This document shows positions 1 to 8,401 of a DNA stretch of 22,851 nt, one piece after another. The stretch's first letter is position 1; every line of letters starts with the position of its first letter. The DNA comes from Rikenellaceae bacterium (GTDB taxonomy: Bacteria > Bacteroidota > Bacteroidia > Bacteroidales > UBA932): contig JAAZIW010000083.1 of the NCBI GenBank assembly GCA_012800665.1, positions 1 to 22,851 on the forward strand. The letters are read 5' to 3'. Under the pieces are notes generated by a model that saw only the letters and a list, made by a program, of their open reading frames with translations, was not told the DNA's origin and searched no databases. The translations under genes were made by a program, and so were the position numbers.

Positions 1-120
1 CGCCCGGCCGGAGAAGTTGAGCAGAAAATTTACATGCCTGAGGAGAAGGCACAGGACCTGATGGAAAAAAACCCAGAGGTTAAGAATTTCGTTAAAGAAT
101 TGGCACTTGATATAAAATGA
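1..120 (+). CDS. C-terminal end of an upstream gene, possibly DNA polymerase III subunit gamma/tau
   Basis: The reading frame is open from the window edge to a TGA at 118-120 and gives 39 residues of a soluble, charged C-terminus (it ends KELALDIK). The stop overlaps the lptB start as ATGA, which is typical of translationally coupled genes and supports this being a real coding frame. The NPxVKxxVKELxLDI-like tail resembles the ends of Bacteroidota DnaX proteins, but that is recollection of a pattern and not a proven match. With only 39 residues visible no domain can be assigned, so the function stays tentative. Confidence 0.55.
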   Translation, partial: RPAGEVEQKIYMPEEKAQDLMEKNPEVKNFVKELALDIK

Positions 121-914
121 AACTTCGCTGCGAGAATTTAGTAAAGAAATATGGCGTCCGCACAGTTGTAAAGGGCGTTTCCATGGAGGTCACACAAGGC
201 GAAATCGTAGGCTTTTTAGGGCCTAACGGAGCCGGAAAGACAACCAGTTTCTATATGATAACGGGGCAAATCGTCCCCAATGAGGGACGCATCTTCCTTA
301 ATGAAGAAGACATAACCGGTCTTCCTATGTACCAACGCGCACAAAAGGGCATCGGTTATCTGCCGCAAGAGGCCTCAGTATTCAGGAAGATGAGCGTAGA
401 GGACAATATAATGTCCGTAATGGAAATGTCGGATATGACAAAGCAGGAGCGCAAGGACAGATTGGAATATCTAATCAATGAGTTCAATCTTTCCAAGGTA
501 CGCAAAAGCATGGGCATACAGCTTTCGGGAGGAGAGCGCCGCCGTTGCGAAATAGCGCGGGCGCTGGCCATCGACCCCAAATTCATCCTCCTCGATGAGC
601 CTTTCGCGGGGGTGGACCCGATTGCCGTAGAGGATATTCAATACATTATCGCAAAGCTCAAATACAAGAATATCGGCGTTATAATAACCGACCACAATGT
701 GGGCGAAACCCTTGCCATTACCGACAGGGCCTATCTGCTTTACGAAGGCACCATCCTCCAGCAAGGCACACCCCAATCCCTTGCAGCTGATGATGATGTC
801 CGCACAAAATATCTTGGCAGCGGATTTGTGCTCAAGCGCTCGGTTTCGGTAGAAAGGGCCAAGCGCGAATATAATGAACAGCTTGCAGCTCAAGAAGCAA
901 CACAAAACCAATAA
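117..914 (+). CDS. lptB: LPS export ABC transporter ATP-binding protein LptB
   Basis: Cytoplasmic ATPase of the LptB2FG transporter, which extracts lipopolysaccharide from the inner membrane and drives it across the Lpt bridge to the outer membrane. The 265-residue protein has a complete ABC nucleotide-binding domain: Walker A GPNGAGKTT at 35-43, Q-loop YLPQE at 81-85, signature LSGGE at 136-140, Walker B ILLDE at 157-161 and H-loop histidine H193. The FAGVDPIAV stretch after Walker B is characteristic of LptB rather than other ABC ATPases. The C-terminal tail of about 25 residues is slightly longer than in E. coli LptB (about 241 aa). The start overlaps the upstream stop as ATGA. No lptF, lptG, lptC or lptA is present in the window, so its partners are encoded elsewhere. 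The hut genes follow after only 18 bases. Confidence 0.93.
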   Translation: MKLRCENLVKKYGVRTVVKGVSMEVTQGEIVGFLGPNGAGKTTSFYMITGQIVPNEGRIFLNEEDITGLPMYQRAQKGIGYLPQEASVFRKMSVEDNIMSVMEMSDMTKQERKDRLEYLINEFNLSKVRKSMGIQLSGGERRRCEIARALAIDPKFILLDEPFAGVDPIAVEDIQYIIAKLKYKNIGVIITDHNVGETLAITDRAYLLYEGTILQQGTPQSLAADDDVRTKYLGSGFVLKRSVSVERAKREYNEQLAAQEATQNQ

Positions 915-932
915 TAAAATCAAACTAAAACA

Positions 933-2684
933 ATGACCAGAATCGTAGAATGTGTACCCAATTTTAGTGAAGGAAGAGATAAATCGGTAATAAATAGAAT
1001 TGTGGCGGCCATCACGGCTGCAAAAACCCCGGAAGGCGAGGGAGTGAAATTGCTGGATGTAGATCCGGGAGAGGCGACAAACCGCACTGTCGTAACCTTT
1101 GTGGGTTCTCCCGAAGCCGTTTGCGAGGCTGCTTTTCAGGGAGCGAAAAAGGCTCAGGAATTGATAGATATGAGAGTGCATCATGGAGCGCACCCGCGTT
1201 CCGGCGCCACGGATGTTCTGCCCATAGTTCCGATAGCGGGCATTACTCTTGAGGAATGCGCCGAACTTGCCCGCGGGGTTGCCAAACGCCTTTGGGAAGA
1301 ATTAGGAATTCCATGCTATTGCTATGAGGCGGCGGCTTATAAGCCCGAACATGTTAACCTTGCCGCATGCCGTGCAGGCGAATACGAGGCTCTGCCCGAA
1401 AAACTTGCCGGCAGCAACAGGCCTGATTTCGGCCCGGAGACCTTCCATGCCGACCCTGCCCAGCGTAGCGCCGAAGAAAAGGCTCAATGGGAAATAATTG
1501 CCGGAAGCGGAGCCACCAATGTTTCCGCCCGAAACTTCCTTGTGGCCGTTAATTATAATCTCAACACAACTTCCACCCGCAAGGCTTACGCAGTGGCTTT
1601 TGATGTCCGCGAAAAGGGCCGCAAGGCGCGTGAAGGAGGTTTGCTCACCGGCAAATTGCTGAAAGATGCCGACGGTAAGCAAATCTGGACGCACGGCACT
1701 CTTAAAGGTACCAAGGCGATAGGCTGGTATATTGACGAATACGGCATTGCTCAGATAAGCATGAATATAACCGACATTGAAGCCACCCCTCTGCACATTG
1801 CCTTCGATGAAGTATGCGCTAAGGCTGGGGCTCGAGGGCTGAGAGTGACGGGGGCCGAAATAGTCGGCCTTGTCCCCAAACGCGTGCTTATGGATGCCGG
1901 CAGATATTATTTGGAAAAACAGAATCGCAGCGTAGGCATATCCGAAAGTGAAATACTTAAAATCGCCGTGAAGAGCATGGGACTGGATGACCTCAAGCCC
2001 TTCAATCCTCGCGAAAAGGTAATAGAATATCTTATGGAGGATGAAAAAGAGCTGGCCGTGAAGGAGCGTCTGATTCGTATGAGCGTGAAAGATTTGGCGG
2101 AAGAAACAGCCTCCGAGTCGATGGCTCCGGGCGGGGGAAGTATTTCTGCCGTAATGGGAGCCCTTGGAGCGGCGCTCGGCACAATGGTGGCCAATCTTTC
2201 CGCCGGCAAGCGGGGTTGGGATGAAAGATGGAAAGAGTTTTCCGATTGGGCGGATGAGGGGCATAAGGTAATGTCCCGCATGCTTGCATTGGTGGATGAA
2301 GACACCCGTTCTTTCGAGGGTGTAATGGCGGCTATGAGTCTGCCCAAGGGCACTCCCGAAGAACAGGAAGCCCGCGACAAGGCCATTGAGGCCGCTACCC
2401 TGAATGCCGCGGAAGTTCCGCTTGAAACCATCAAGACGGCATTATCCGCTTTCCCGATATTGAAGGCTATGGCAAGCGATGGCAATCCTGCTTCCGCTTC
2501 CGATGTCGGAGTAGGGGCCCTTGCTGTTTGCGCAGCTGTGCGAGGGGCTGTAATGAATGTAAAAATCAATGCCCGCGAGCTTGCCGATACGGCTATGGCG
2601 GAAAAGCTTATAGCAGAAGCGGAAGCTCTCGGCAAGCAGGCTCAAAAGTTGGAAGCGGAAATACTCGAAATAACCAAACTATAA
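933..2684 (+). CDS. ftcD: Bifunctional glutamate formiminotransferase / formimidoyl-THF cyclodeaminase (FtcD-FchA fusion)
   Basis: Last step of histidine breakdown. The N-terminal half transfers the formimino group of N-formimino-L-glutamate to tetrahydrofolate, releasing glutamate. The C-terminal half deaminates 5-formimino-THF to 5,10-methenyl-THF. The N-terminal formiminotransferase (about residues 1-330) opens with VECVPNFSEGRD (5-16) and has the His-rich segment HHGAHPRSGATD at 83-94, in the region that carries the catalytic histidine of mammalian FTCD. The cyclodeaminase (about 375-575) starts near the folate-binding loop PGGGS at 399-403, followed by an Ala/Gly-rich helix. At 583 residues it has the length of a full two-domain enzyme like metazoan FTCD; many bacteria carry the two activities as separate genes. 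It lies 18 bases after lptB and 9 bases before hutU. No ribosome binding site is visible, which is normal for this phylum. Confidence 0.93.
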   Translation: MTRIVECVPNFSEGRDKSVINRIVAAITAAKTPEGEGVKLLDVDPGEATNRTVVTFVGSPEAVCEAAFQGAKKAQELIDMRVHHGAHPRSGATDVLPIVPIAGITLEECAELARGVAKRLWEELGIPCYCYEAAAYKPEHVNLAACRAGEYEALPEKLAGSNRPDFGPETFHADPAQRSAEEKAQWEIIAGSGATNVSARNFLVAVNYNLNTTSTRKAYAVAFDVREKGRKAREGGLLTGKLLKDADGKQIWTHGTLKGTKAIGWYIDEYGIAQISMNITDIEATPLHIAFDEVCAKAGARGLRVTGAEIVGLVPKRVLMDAGRYYLEKQNRSVGISESEILKIAVKSMGLDDLKPFNPREKVIEYLMEDEKELAVKERLIRMSVKDLAEETASESMAPGGGSISAVMGALGAALGTMVANLSAGKRGWDERWKEFSDWADEGHKVMSRMLALVDEDTRSFEGVMAAMSLPKGTPEEQEARDKAIEAATLNAAEVPLETIKTALSAFPILKAMASDGNPASASDVGVGALAVCAAVRGAVMNVKINARELADTAMAEKLIAEAEALGKQAQKLEAEILEITKL

Positions 2685-2693
2685 GCATATATC

Positions 2694-4721
2694 ATGACAT
2701 TTAAGGAAGAAATTCTTGCAGGCATACCACAAAACCGCCTGCCGGAGGCCAAGCCTTACGATAAAAATATAAACCACGCCCCGAAACGCAAAGACATTTT
2801 AACCGACAACGAAAAGGAGCTTGCGCTCCGTAATGCATTAAGGTACTTTCCCGAAAAACTTCATGCCGAGCTTGCTCCCGAATTCGCAAAGGAGCTTAAA
2901 GATTACGGTCGCATCTATATGTACCGTTATCGCCCCGACTATGAAATTTATGCCCGCCCAATCGATGAATATCCTTGCAAATGTAAAAAGGCGGCGGCCA
3001 TGATGGCGATGATTCAGAACAATCTGGATAATCGCGTTGCCCAGCATCCCCACGAACTCATAGTTTACGGCGGCAACGGCGCTTGTTTTCAGAATTGGGC
3101 TCAATACCGCCTCACTATGCAGTATCTTGCCAATATGAGTGAGGAGCAAAGTCTTTCCATGTACAGCGGTCATCCGATGGGGCTTTTCCCCAGTCATAAG
3201 GATGCACCGCGCGCTGTTATCACCAACGGCATGGTTATCCCCAATTATTCAGCCCAGGACGATTGGGAGCGTTTCAACGCTTTGGGAGTCTGCCAGTATG
3301 GTCAAATGACGGCAGGCTCATGGATGTATATAGGCCCTCAGGGCATTGTTCACGGCACTACCATAACCATTATGAATGCCGCCCGTAAACAGCTTTGGAA
3401 AAGAGGTCTTAAAGGCACGGAGGAAGAGCGTCACGGAATGCTCTTTGTCACTGCCGGTCTCGGCGGAATGTCCGGAGCCCAACCCAAGGCGGGCAATATC
3501 GCAGGAGTTGTTTCCGTAACTGCCGAAATCAATCACAATGCTGCTGGGAAACGCTATGAGCAAGGCTGGGTGGATGAACTTCATACAAATCTCAATGAAC
3601 TTATTGCACGCATCCGCAAAGCCGTCTCCGCCAAAGAAATAGTTTCTCTGGCTTATGTGGGCAATGTGGTGGACCTTTGGGAAAAGCTTGCAGATGAGGG
3701 AATCAAGGTGGATTTAGGCTCCGACCAGACTTCTCTTCACAATCCCTTTGCCGGAGGCTATTATCCGGCCGGCTACAGTTTTGAGGAAAGCAACAGGATG
3801 ATGTCCGAGGAGCCCGAAAAATTCAAGGAGGCCGTATATGCCTCTCTCCGCCGCCAGGTTGCTGCCATCAAGCGTCTTACCGCAGAAGGCATGTATTTCT
3901 TTGACTATGGCAACGCCTTCCTCTTGGAAAGTTCAAGGGCGGGAGCGGATATTCTTAAAGAAGACGGAAGCTTCATCTATCCTTCTTATGTTGAGGATAT
4001 TATGGGGCCTATGTATTTCGATTACGGCTTCGGTCCTTTCAGATGGGTGTGCATGAGCGAAGACCCTGCCGACCTTGTCGAAAGCGACAGGCTCGCCATG
4101 GAGGTGCTGCGCAAGGCATCAGAATCCGCCCCTGAGGAAATAAAAGGCCAGATGCAGGATAATATAAAGTGGATAGCCGAGGCCGGCAGGAACAATCTTG
4201 TGGTGGGCTCTCAGGCGAGGATTCTTTATGCCGACTGTGCAGGCCGCATCAATATTGCCCTTGCTTTCAACAAGGCCATTAAAGAAGGCCGATTGAAGGC
4301 TCCGGTGGTGTTAGGGCGCGACCATCACGATGTTTCCGGCACCGACTCTCCTTTCCGTGAAACCTCCAATATCTATGACGGCAGCAGATATTGCGCTGAT
4401 ATGGCCGTGCAGAATGTGATTGGCGATGCCTTCAGAGGCGCCACTTGGGTAAGTATCCATAACGGCGGCGGAGTAGGTTGGGGCGAAGTGATTAACGGCG
4501 GTTTCGGCATGGTGTTGGACGGCAGCGAGGATTCTGACCGCAACATCAAGCAGATGCTGTTCTGGGATGTGAACAACGGCATAGCCCGCCGCAGTTGGGC
4601 CCGCAACGAGGGCTCCATCCGCTCAATAGAACGCGAGATGGCCCGCACTCCCGGACTTCATGTAACAATGCCTCAAATTGTTGAGGATGATATAATTAAA
4701 GATGCTCTGAAAAATGCATAG
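2694..4721 (+). CDS. hutU: Urocanate hydratase (urocanase)
   Basis: Second enzyme of histidine degradation: it adds water to urocanate to give 4-imidazolone-5-propionate, using tightly bound NAD+ as an electrophile. Visible family hallmarks are YGGNGACFQNW near residues 124-134, the NAD-binding glycine cluster GLGGMSGAQ at 255-263, FRWVC with cysteine 453, and the C-terminal block ATWVSIHNGGGVGWGE. C453 may correspond to the conserved cysteine near the active site of the Pseudomonas enzyme, but I could not align this. At 675 residues it is clearly longer than the classic form of about 555 residues and belongs to the long form I associate with Bacteroidota. It is third in a tight plus-strand run. 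Its last 8 bases overlap the start of hutH, which suggests translational coupling. Confidence 0.95.
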   Translation: MTFKEEILAGIPQNRLPEAKPYDKNINHAPKRKDILTDNEKELALRNALRYFPEKLHAELAPEFAKELKDYGRIYMYRYRPDYEIYARPIDEYPCKCKKAAAMMAMIQNNLDNRVAQHPHELIVYGGNGACFQNWAQYRLTMQYLANMSEEQSLSMYSGHPMGLFPSHKDAPRAVITNGMVIPNYSAQDDWERFNALGVCQYGQMTAGSWMYIGPQGIVHGTTITIMNAARKQLWKRGLKGTEEERHGMLFVTAGLGGMSGAQPKAGNIAGVVSVTAEINHNAAGKRYEQGWVDELHTNLNELIARIRKAVSAKEIVSLAYVGNVVDLWEKLADEGIKVDLGSDQTSLHNPFAGGYYPAGYSFEESNRMMSEEPEKFKEAVYASLRRQVAAIKRLTAEGMYFFDYGNAFLLESSRAGADILKEDGSFIYPSYVEDIMGPMYFDYGFGPFRWVCMSEDPADLVESDRLAMEVLRKASESAPEEIKGQMQDNIKWIAEAGRNNLVVGSQARILYADCAGRINIALAFNKAIKEGRLKAPVVLGRDHHDVSGTDSPFRETSNIYDGSRYCADMAVQNVIGDAFRGATWVSIHNGGGVGWGEVINGGFGMVLDGSEDSDRNIKQMLFWDVNNGIARRSWARNEGSIRSIEREMARTPGLHVTMPQIVEDDIIKDALKNA

Positions 4722-6198
4722 TATAAATTTCGAAAAGCTTTCCATAGCCCGGATTAAGGAGATAATAGAGAATAACGAACAGCTCGTACTCTCGCAGAAA
4801 GCTGAGAAAGCCATAATAAAATGCCGCAAATACTTGGATGACAAGATGAAAGACATAGGCAGTCCGGTTTATGGCATAAGCACCGGTTTCGGCAGTCTTT
4901 GCAATATAAGTATTCCGGCAGACCAGCTCTCCGAATTGCAGCATAACCTTATTATGTCGCACGCCTGCGGCACCGGTGCGAAAGTCCGCCCCGAAATTGT
5001 GAAGTTGATGCTCTTTCTCAAGGTGCAAAGCCTTTCTTACGGCCATTCGGGAGCGCAACTTATTACCGTGCAGAGGCTCATTGATATGTTCAACAATGAC
5101 ATTCTGCCCGTTGTTTATGAGCAGGGCTCGCTCGGAGCTTCCGGCGACCTCGCTCCGCTTGCGCATTTGTGCCTGCCGCTTATCGGTATGGGCGAGGTGC
5201 TTTACAAAGGGCAGGAGCGTCCTGCAGCGGAAGTGTGGAAGGAATTCGGCTGGGAGCCCATAGTGCTTCAGAGCAAAGAGGGCCTTGCGCTGCTGAATGG
5301 TACGCAATTCATGAGCGCTCATGCGGTATACAGTCTCATAAAGGCTTACAGGCTTAGCAAATGGGCGGATGTGATAGGCGCAATTTCCTTGGAGGCTTTT
5401 GACGGGAGAATAGAGCCCTTCTATCCTCTTACCCACAAACTGCGCACGCACAAGGGGCAGATGGAAACCGCCGAATATTTTATGAATCTTCTTGAAGGCA
5501 GCGAACTCATAAAAGCCCATAAGGAGCATGTTCAAGACCCCTATTCTTTCCGCTGCATCCCACAGGTTCACGGTGCGGTAAAAGACAATATCCGCTATGT
5601 AAGCAGCGTTATCGAAAACGAAATCAACTCCGTAAGCGACAATCCCAATATCTTCCCCGATGAAGATATGATAATATCTGCCGGCAACTTCCACGGCGAG
5701 CCCATCGCAATCCCCATGGATACTTTGGCGATTTCCCTCAGCGAACTCGCCAATATTTCCGAAAGGCGCACTTATCAGCTTATTTCCGGCCTTAGGGGCC
5801 TGCCCATGTTCCTCGTTGCCAAACCCGGGCTTAACAGCGGCTTCATGATTCCCCAATACACCGCAGCTTCCATCGTAAGCCAGAACAAGATGTATTGCTG
5901 GCCTGCTTCCGCCGACTCCATTCCAAGCTCGCAAGGGCAGGAAGACCATGTCAGTATGGGCTCCAATTCTGCAACCAAGCTTGTTAAAGTGGCTGATAAT
6001 TGCGAAACCGTTCTCGGCATAGAGCTGATGAATGCCGCTCAGGCCCTCCATTTCCGCCGTCCCGCAAAGACAAGCCCGAAATTGGAAGCCCTGCTTGCCG
6101 ATTACCGCAAAGAGGTTCCGTTTGTGGATTTGGACACCTACCTCAGTCCGCTGATTCATAAAAGCGTGAATTTCCTCAAAAACGAAAAATACTTTTAG
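4714..6198 (+). CDS. hutH: Histidine ammonia-lyase (histidase)
   Basis: First enzyme of the pathway: non-oxidative deamination of L-histidine to trans-urocanate. The Ala-Ser-Gly triad that cyclises autocatalytically into the MIO electrophile is intact at A142-S143-G144 within GSLGASGDLAPLAHL, the same numbering as in the Pseudomonas putida enzyme. Other conserved blocks are YGISTGFGSL near residue 50, SLSYGHSG near 108-115, SVSDNPNIF near 306-314 and SSQGQEDHVSMG near 405-416. The 494-residue length is close to the usual 500-510. The ATG lies inside the end of hutU (8-base overlap), and the TAG is immediately followed by the hutI ATG with no spacer, so hutU, hutH and hutI look translationally coupled. 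Confidence 0.96.
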   Translation: MHSINFEKLSIARIKEIIENNEQLVLSQKAEKAIIKCRKYLDDKMKDIGSPVYGISTGFGSLCNISIPADQLSELQHNLIMSHACGTGAKVRPEIVKLMLFLKVQSLSYGHSGAQLITVQRLIDMFNNDILPVVYEQGSLGASGDLAPLAHLCLPLIGMGEVLYKGQERPAAEVWKEFGWEPIVLQSKEGLALLNGTQFMSAHAVYSLIKAYRLSKWADVIGAISLEAFDGRIEPFYPLTHKLRTHKGQMETAEYFMNLLEGSELIKAHKEHVQDPYSFRCIPQVHGAVKDNIRYVSSVIENEINSVSDNPNIFPDEDMIISAGNFHGEPIAIPMDTLAISLSELANISERRTYQLISGLRGLPMFLVAKPGLNSGFMIPQYTAASIVSQNKMYCWPASADSIPSSQGQEDHVSMGSNSATKLVKVADNCETVLGIELMNAAQALHFRRPAKTSPKLEALLADYRKEVPFVDLDTYLSPLIHKSVNFLKNEKYF

Positions 6199-7449
6199 AT
6201 GAAAACCCTTATCAAGAACATAGGCCTGTTGGCCGGCATTTCGGAAAGCACCCGTAAAGAGGGCCCCGATATGGGGGTGGTGCACTGCTTGAAGGATGCC
6301 TGGCTGCTCGTGGATGGCGATATTATCGCCGGTTTCGGCGGGAAGAGTGTGGATGAATCGTCTCCGAACGCAGAGGAAACCTTGCCGGAGAGCGATTTGA
6401 TTTTAGATGCGGAAGGGGCGATGCTTATGCCTGCCTTTTGCGATTCCCATACCCATGTGGTCTATGCCGGAAGCAGATTGAAAGAGTTTGAAGATAAAAT
6501 CAAAGGCCTCAGTTATGCCGAGATAGCGGCGCGCGGAGGCGGTATCCTGAATTCTGCCGACCGCACCCACAGCGCCTCAGAGGAAGATCTCTACCGGCAG
6601 AGCATGGAGCGTGTGTTGGAGATGATGGCAAAGGGGTCAGGCGCAATAGAAATAAAGAGCGGATATGGCCTTAATACGGCGGATGAGCTTAAGATGCTGC
6701 GCGTGATAAAGCGGATTGCAGACAGTGTTCCCGCTCATATCAAGGCCACCTTTCTCGGCGCCCATGCGGTTGCAAGGGGGATGAGTAAAGAAGATTATGT
6801 AAAGCAGGTATGCGATGAGATGATTCCTGCCGTGGCGGCCGAAAAACTTGCCGAATATGTGGATGTTTTCTGCGAGAAGGGTTTTTTCAGTCCGGAAGAT
6901 ACCGACCTTATTCTTACCTCAGCCGGAAAATACGGGATGAAGGTGAAACTGCATGCAAACCAACTCCATGTTAGCGGGGGAGTACAGGTGGGAGTAAAAC
7001 ACAATGCCCTTTCCGTAGACCATTTGGAACGTACCACCGATGCTGAAATCGCCTGCCTGAAAGGCAGCGTCACCATGCCGACCATGCTTCCCGGAGCATC
7101 CTTTTTCCTTCGCGAGCCGTACGGCAATGCAAAGGGCTTTATAGAAAACGGACTCGGTGTGGCTTTGGCCTCGGACTATAATCCGGGCTCTTCTCCAAGC
7201 GGCGATATGCGCTTTATAATGGCTTTGGGTTGTATCTGGATGCGCCTTACTCCCGAGCAGGCCTTTAATGCAGTGACGCTCAACGGCGCTTATGCCATGG
7301 GCCTGAGCAATATTGTCGGCTCTATCGCAAAGGGAAAATCAGCCAATCTGATACTTACAAAACAGGGCTTTAACGAGATAGGCAGCATAGCCTATCTTTA
7401 TCAAACTCCATTCATAAGAAAGGTGTTCCTGAAAGGAAAGGAGATTTAG
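6199..7449 (+). CDS. hutI: Imidazolonepropionase
   Basis: Third enzyme of histidine degradation: hydrolysis of 4-imidazolone-5-propionate to N-formimino-L-glutamate, the substrate of the FtcD domain encoded upstream. It is an amidohydrolase-superfamily metalloenzyme. The metal-binding set is visible: H84 and H86 in DSHTH, H252 in LHANQLH, H275 in SVDHLERT and D326 in ASDYNPGSSPSGDM. The IEIKSGYGL motif is also present. The 416-residue length is typical for the family. The gene starts on the base after the hutH stop and ends head-on into folD with a 4-base overlap, so it is the last gene of the operon. No hutG is present, which fits a pathway that routes formiminoglutamate through THF. Confidence 0.96.
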   Translation: MKTLIKNIGLLAGISESTRKEGPDMGVVHCLKDAWLLVDGDIIAGFGGKSVDESSPNAEETLPESDLILDAEGAMLMPAFCDSHTHVVYAGSRLKEFEDKIKGLSYAEIAARGGGILNSADRTHSASEEDLYRQSMERVLEMMAKGSGAIEIKSGYGLNTADELKMLRVIKRIADSVPAHIKATFLGAHAVARGMSKEDYVKQVCDEMIPAVAAEKLAEYVDVFCEKGFFSPEDTDLILTSAGKYGMKVKLHANQLHVSGGVQVGVKHNALSVDHLERTTDAEIACLKGSVTMPTMLPGASFFLREPYGNAKGFIENGLGVALASDYNPGSSPSGDMRFIMALGCIWMRLTPEQAFNAVTLNGAYAMGLSNIVGSIAKGKSANLILTKQGFNEIGSIAYLYQTPFIRKVFLKGKEI

Positions 7450-8303
7450 AATTTCCTAAGGAAGCACTCGATAGTATTCTCCATGAGCATGCAGATGGTC
7501 ATTGGGCCTACACCTCCCGGCACCGGAGTTATCGCAGAGGCCTTGGGCAGAGCGGACTCGAAGTCCACATCACCGCAGAGTTCTTTTGTTACGGGGTCTT
7601 GGTTGATACCCACATCTATTATTGCCACGCCCTCTTTAAGCATATCTCCCTTCACGAATTTGGGCTGACCTATTGCAGCTACGAGTATGTCTGCCTGACG
7701 GGTAATTTCCCCTATATTCCGTGTGCGTGAATGGCAGATTGTTACGGTTGCTCCCGCGTTAAGCAGCAGTTTCGCTACCGGAAGCCCCACTATATTGCTG
7801 CGGCCAAGCACTACGGCGTTTTTGCCGTCCGGATTTATGCCGGCTTCTTCCAGCAGGCGCATGCATCCTGCGGGCGTGCAAGGTATGCAGAAATCCGCTT
7901 GTCCGCGCTTGAGCGTCCAAAGGCGCGAAATATTCAATGAAGTTATGCCGTCCACATCCTTTTTGGGGTCCAAGGCATCTATAATGTTTCTTTCGGAAAT
8001 ATGCTTAGGGAGAGGCAGCTGAACAAGTATGCCGTCCACGCTTGAATCTTTATTAAGAATCTCAAGTTCTTTCAATACCTCTTCTTCGCTTGCCGTGGCG
8101 GGGAGCCTGATGGTATGACTTTCTATGCCTACGCGCTCGCAGGTTATCTCTTTATTTCGCACATAACGGGTGCTTGCAGGGTCTTTCCCTACTAAGATAA
8201 CAGTTAATTTTGGTGCGCGTCCGTATTTTTGAGGAAAGTCAGCAATCTTCTTCGCCAATTCCGCCTTGATTGAGTCTGATATTTGTTTTCCGTTTAAAAT
8301 CAT
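7446..8303 (-). CDS. folD: Bifunctional methylene-THF dehydrogenase / methenyl-THF cyclohydrolase FolD
   Basis: Interconverts 5,10-methylene-THF, 5,10-methenyl-THF and 10-formyl-THF in the cytoplasm. Conserved blocks are YVRNKEITCERVGI near residues 51-64, with the catalytic lysine of the YVxxK motif, VQLPLPKH, the active-site PCTPAG, the NADP-binding VVLGRSNIVGLPVAKLL and the C-terminal PVPGGVGPMT. I chose the start at 8303 because MILNGKQISDSIK matches the usual FolD N-terminus; an in-frame ATG nine codons upstream would add an unconserved leader. The predicted protein is 285 residues, the usual size. It converges on hutI with overlapping stop codons and is divergent from cmk across about 105 bases. 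Its substrate methenyl-THF is the product of the fused FtcD-FchA enzyme of the facing operon. Confidence 0.94.
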   Translation of the reverse strand: MILNGKQISDSIKAELAKKIADFPQKYGRAPKLTVILVGKDPASTRYVRNKEITCERVGIESHTIRLPATASEEEVLKELEILNKDSSVDGILVQLPLPKHISERNIIDALDPKKDVDGITSLNISRLWTLKRGQADFCIPCTPAGCMRLLEEAGINPDGKNAVVLGRSNIVGLPVAKLLLNAGATVTICHSRTRNIGEITRQADILVAAIGQPKFVKGDMLKEGVAIIDVGINQDPVTKELCGDVDFESALPKASAITPVPGGVGPMTICMLMENTIECFLRKF

Positions 8304-8307
8304 GGCG

Positions 8308-8315
8308 CGAAGATA
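8308..8315 (-). promoter_or_regulatory. Weak candidate -7 element for folD
   Basis: Read on the minus strand the sequence is TATCTTCG, one mismatch from the Bacteroidota consensus TAnnTTTG, and it ends only 4 bases before the folD ATG. I see no TTTG at the expected -33 spacing. If used, transcription would begin at or next to the start codon. Confidence 0.25.
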
Positions 8316-8366
8316 CGCAATAATTTGCAACTACTGTCCTGCAGGCGGAATAGGAATTTCAAACAG

Positions 8367-8390
8367 AACGGCAGAAAAACCGTTTTTTTT
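8367..8390 (+). terminator. Possible weak intrinsic terminator upstream of cmk
   Basis: AACGG (8367-8371) can pair with CCGTT (8380-8384) around an 8-base A-rich loop, and a run of eight T (8383-8390) overlaps and follows the right arm. The stem is short, so stability is doubtful. No plus-strand gene ends here. It would only make sense for plus-strand transcription that continues from the hut operon antisense through folD, which it would stop before cmk. Confidence 0.22.
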
Positions 8391-8393
8391 GCG

Positions 8394-8401
8394 TACTTTT
8401 G
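8394..8401 (+). promoter_or_regulatory. Candidate -7 promoter element for cmk
   Basis: TACTTTTG is an exact match to the Bacteroidota -7 consensus TAnnTTTG. It ends 7 bases before the cmk ATG at 8409, so the expected transcription start is at or a few bases before the start codon. No clear TTTG -33 element is found 19-21 bases upstream. Confidence 0.5.

Noticed and set aside
471..1193. A minus-strand open frame spanning the lptB-ftcD junction
   Set aside because: It would overlap two confident genes on the other strand. The predicted protein has no recognisable motif.
1302..2264. A 320-codon minus-strand open frame within ftcD
   Set aside because: It lies wholly inside a well-supported gene, its translation is low-complexity with no domain or export signal, and it has no plausible neighbours or promoter.
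4696..6285. A 529-codon open frame on the minus strand, antisense to hutH
   Set aside because: It exactly mirrors hutH, which has its intact MIO triad and family motifs. The antisense translation has no recognisable domain and arises from the codon composition of the sense gene.
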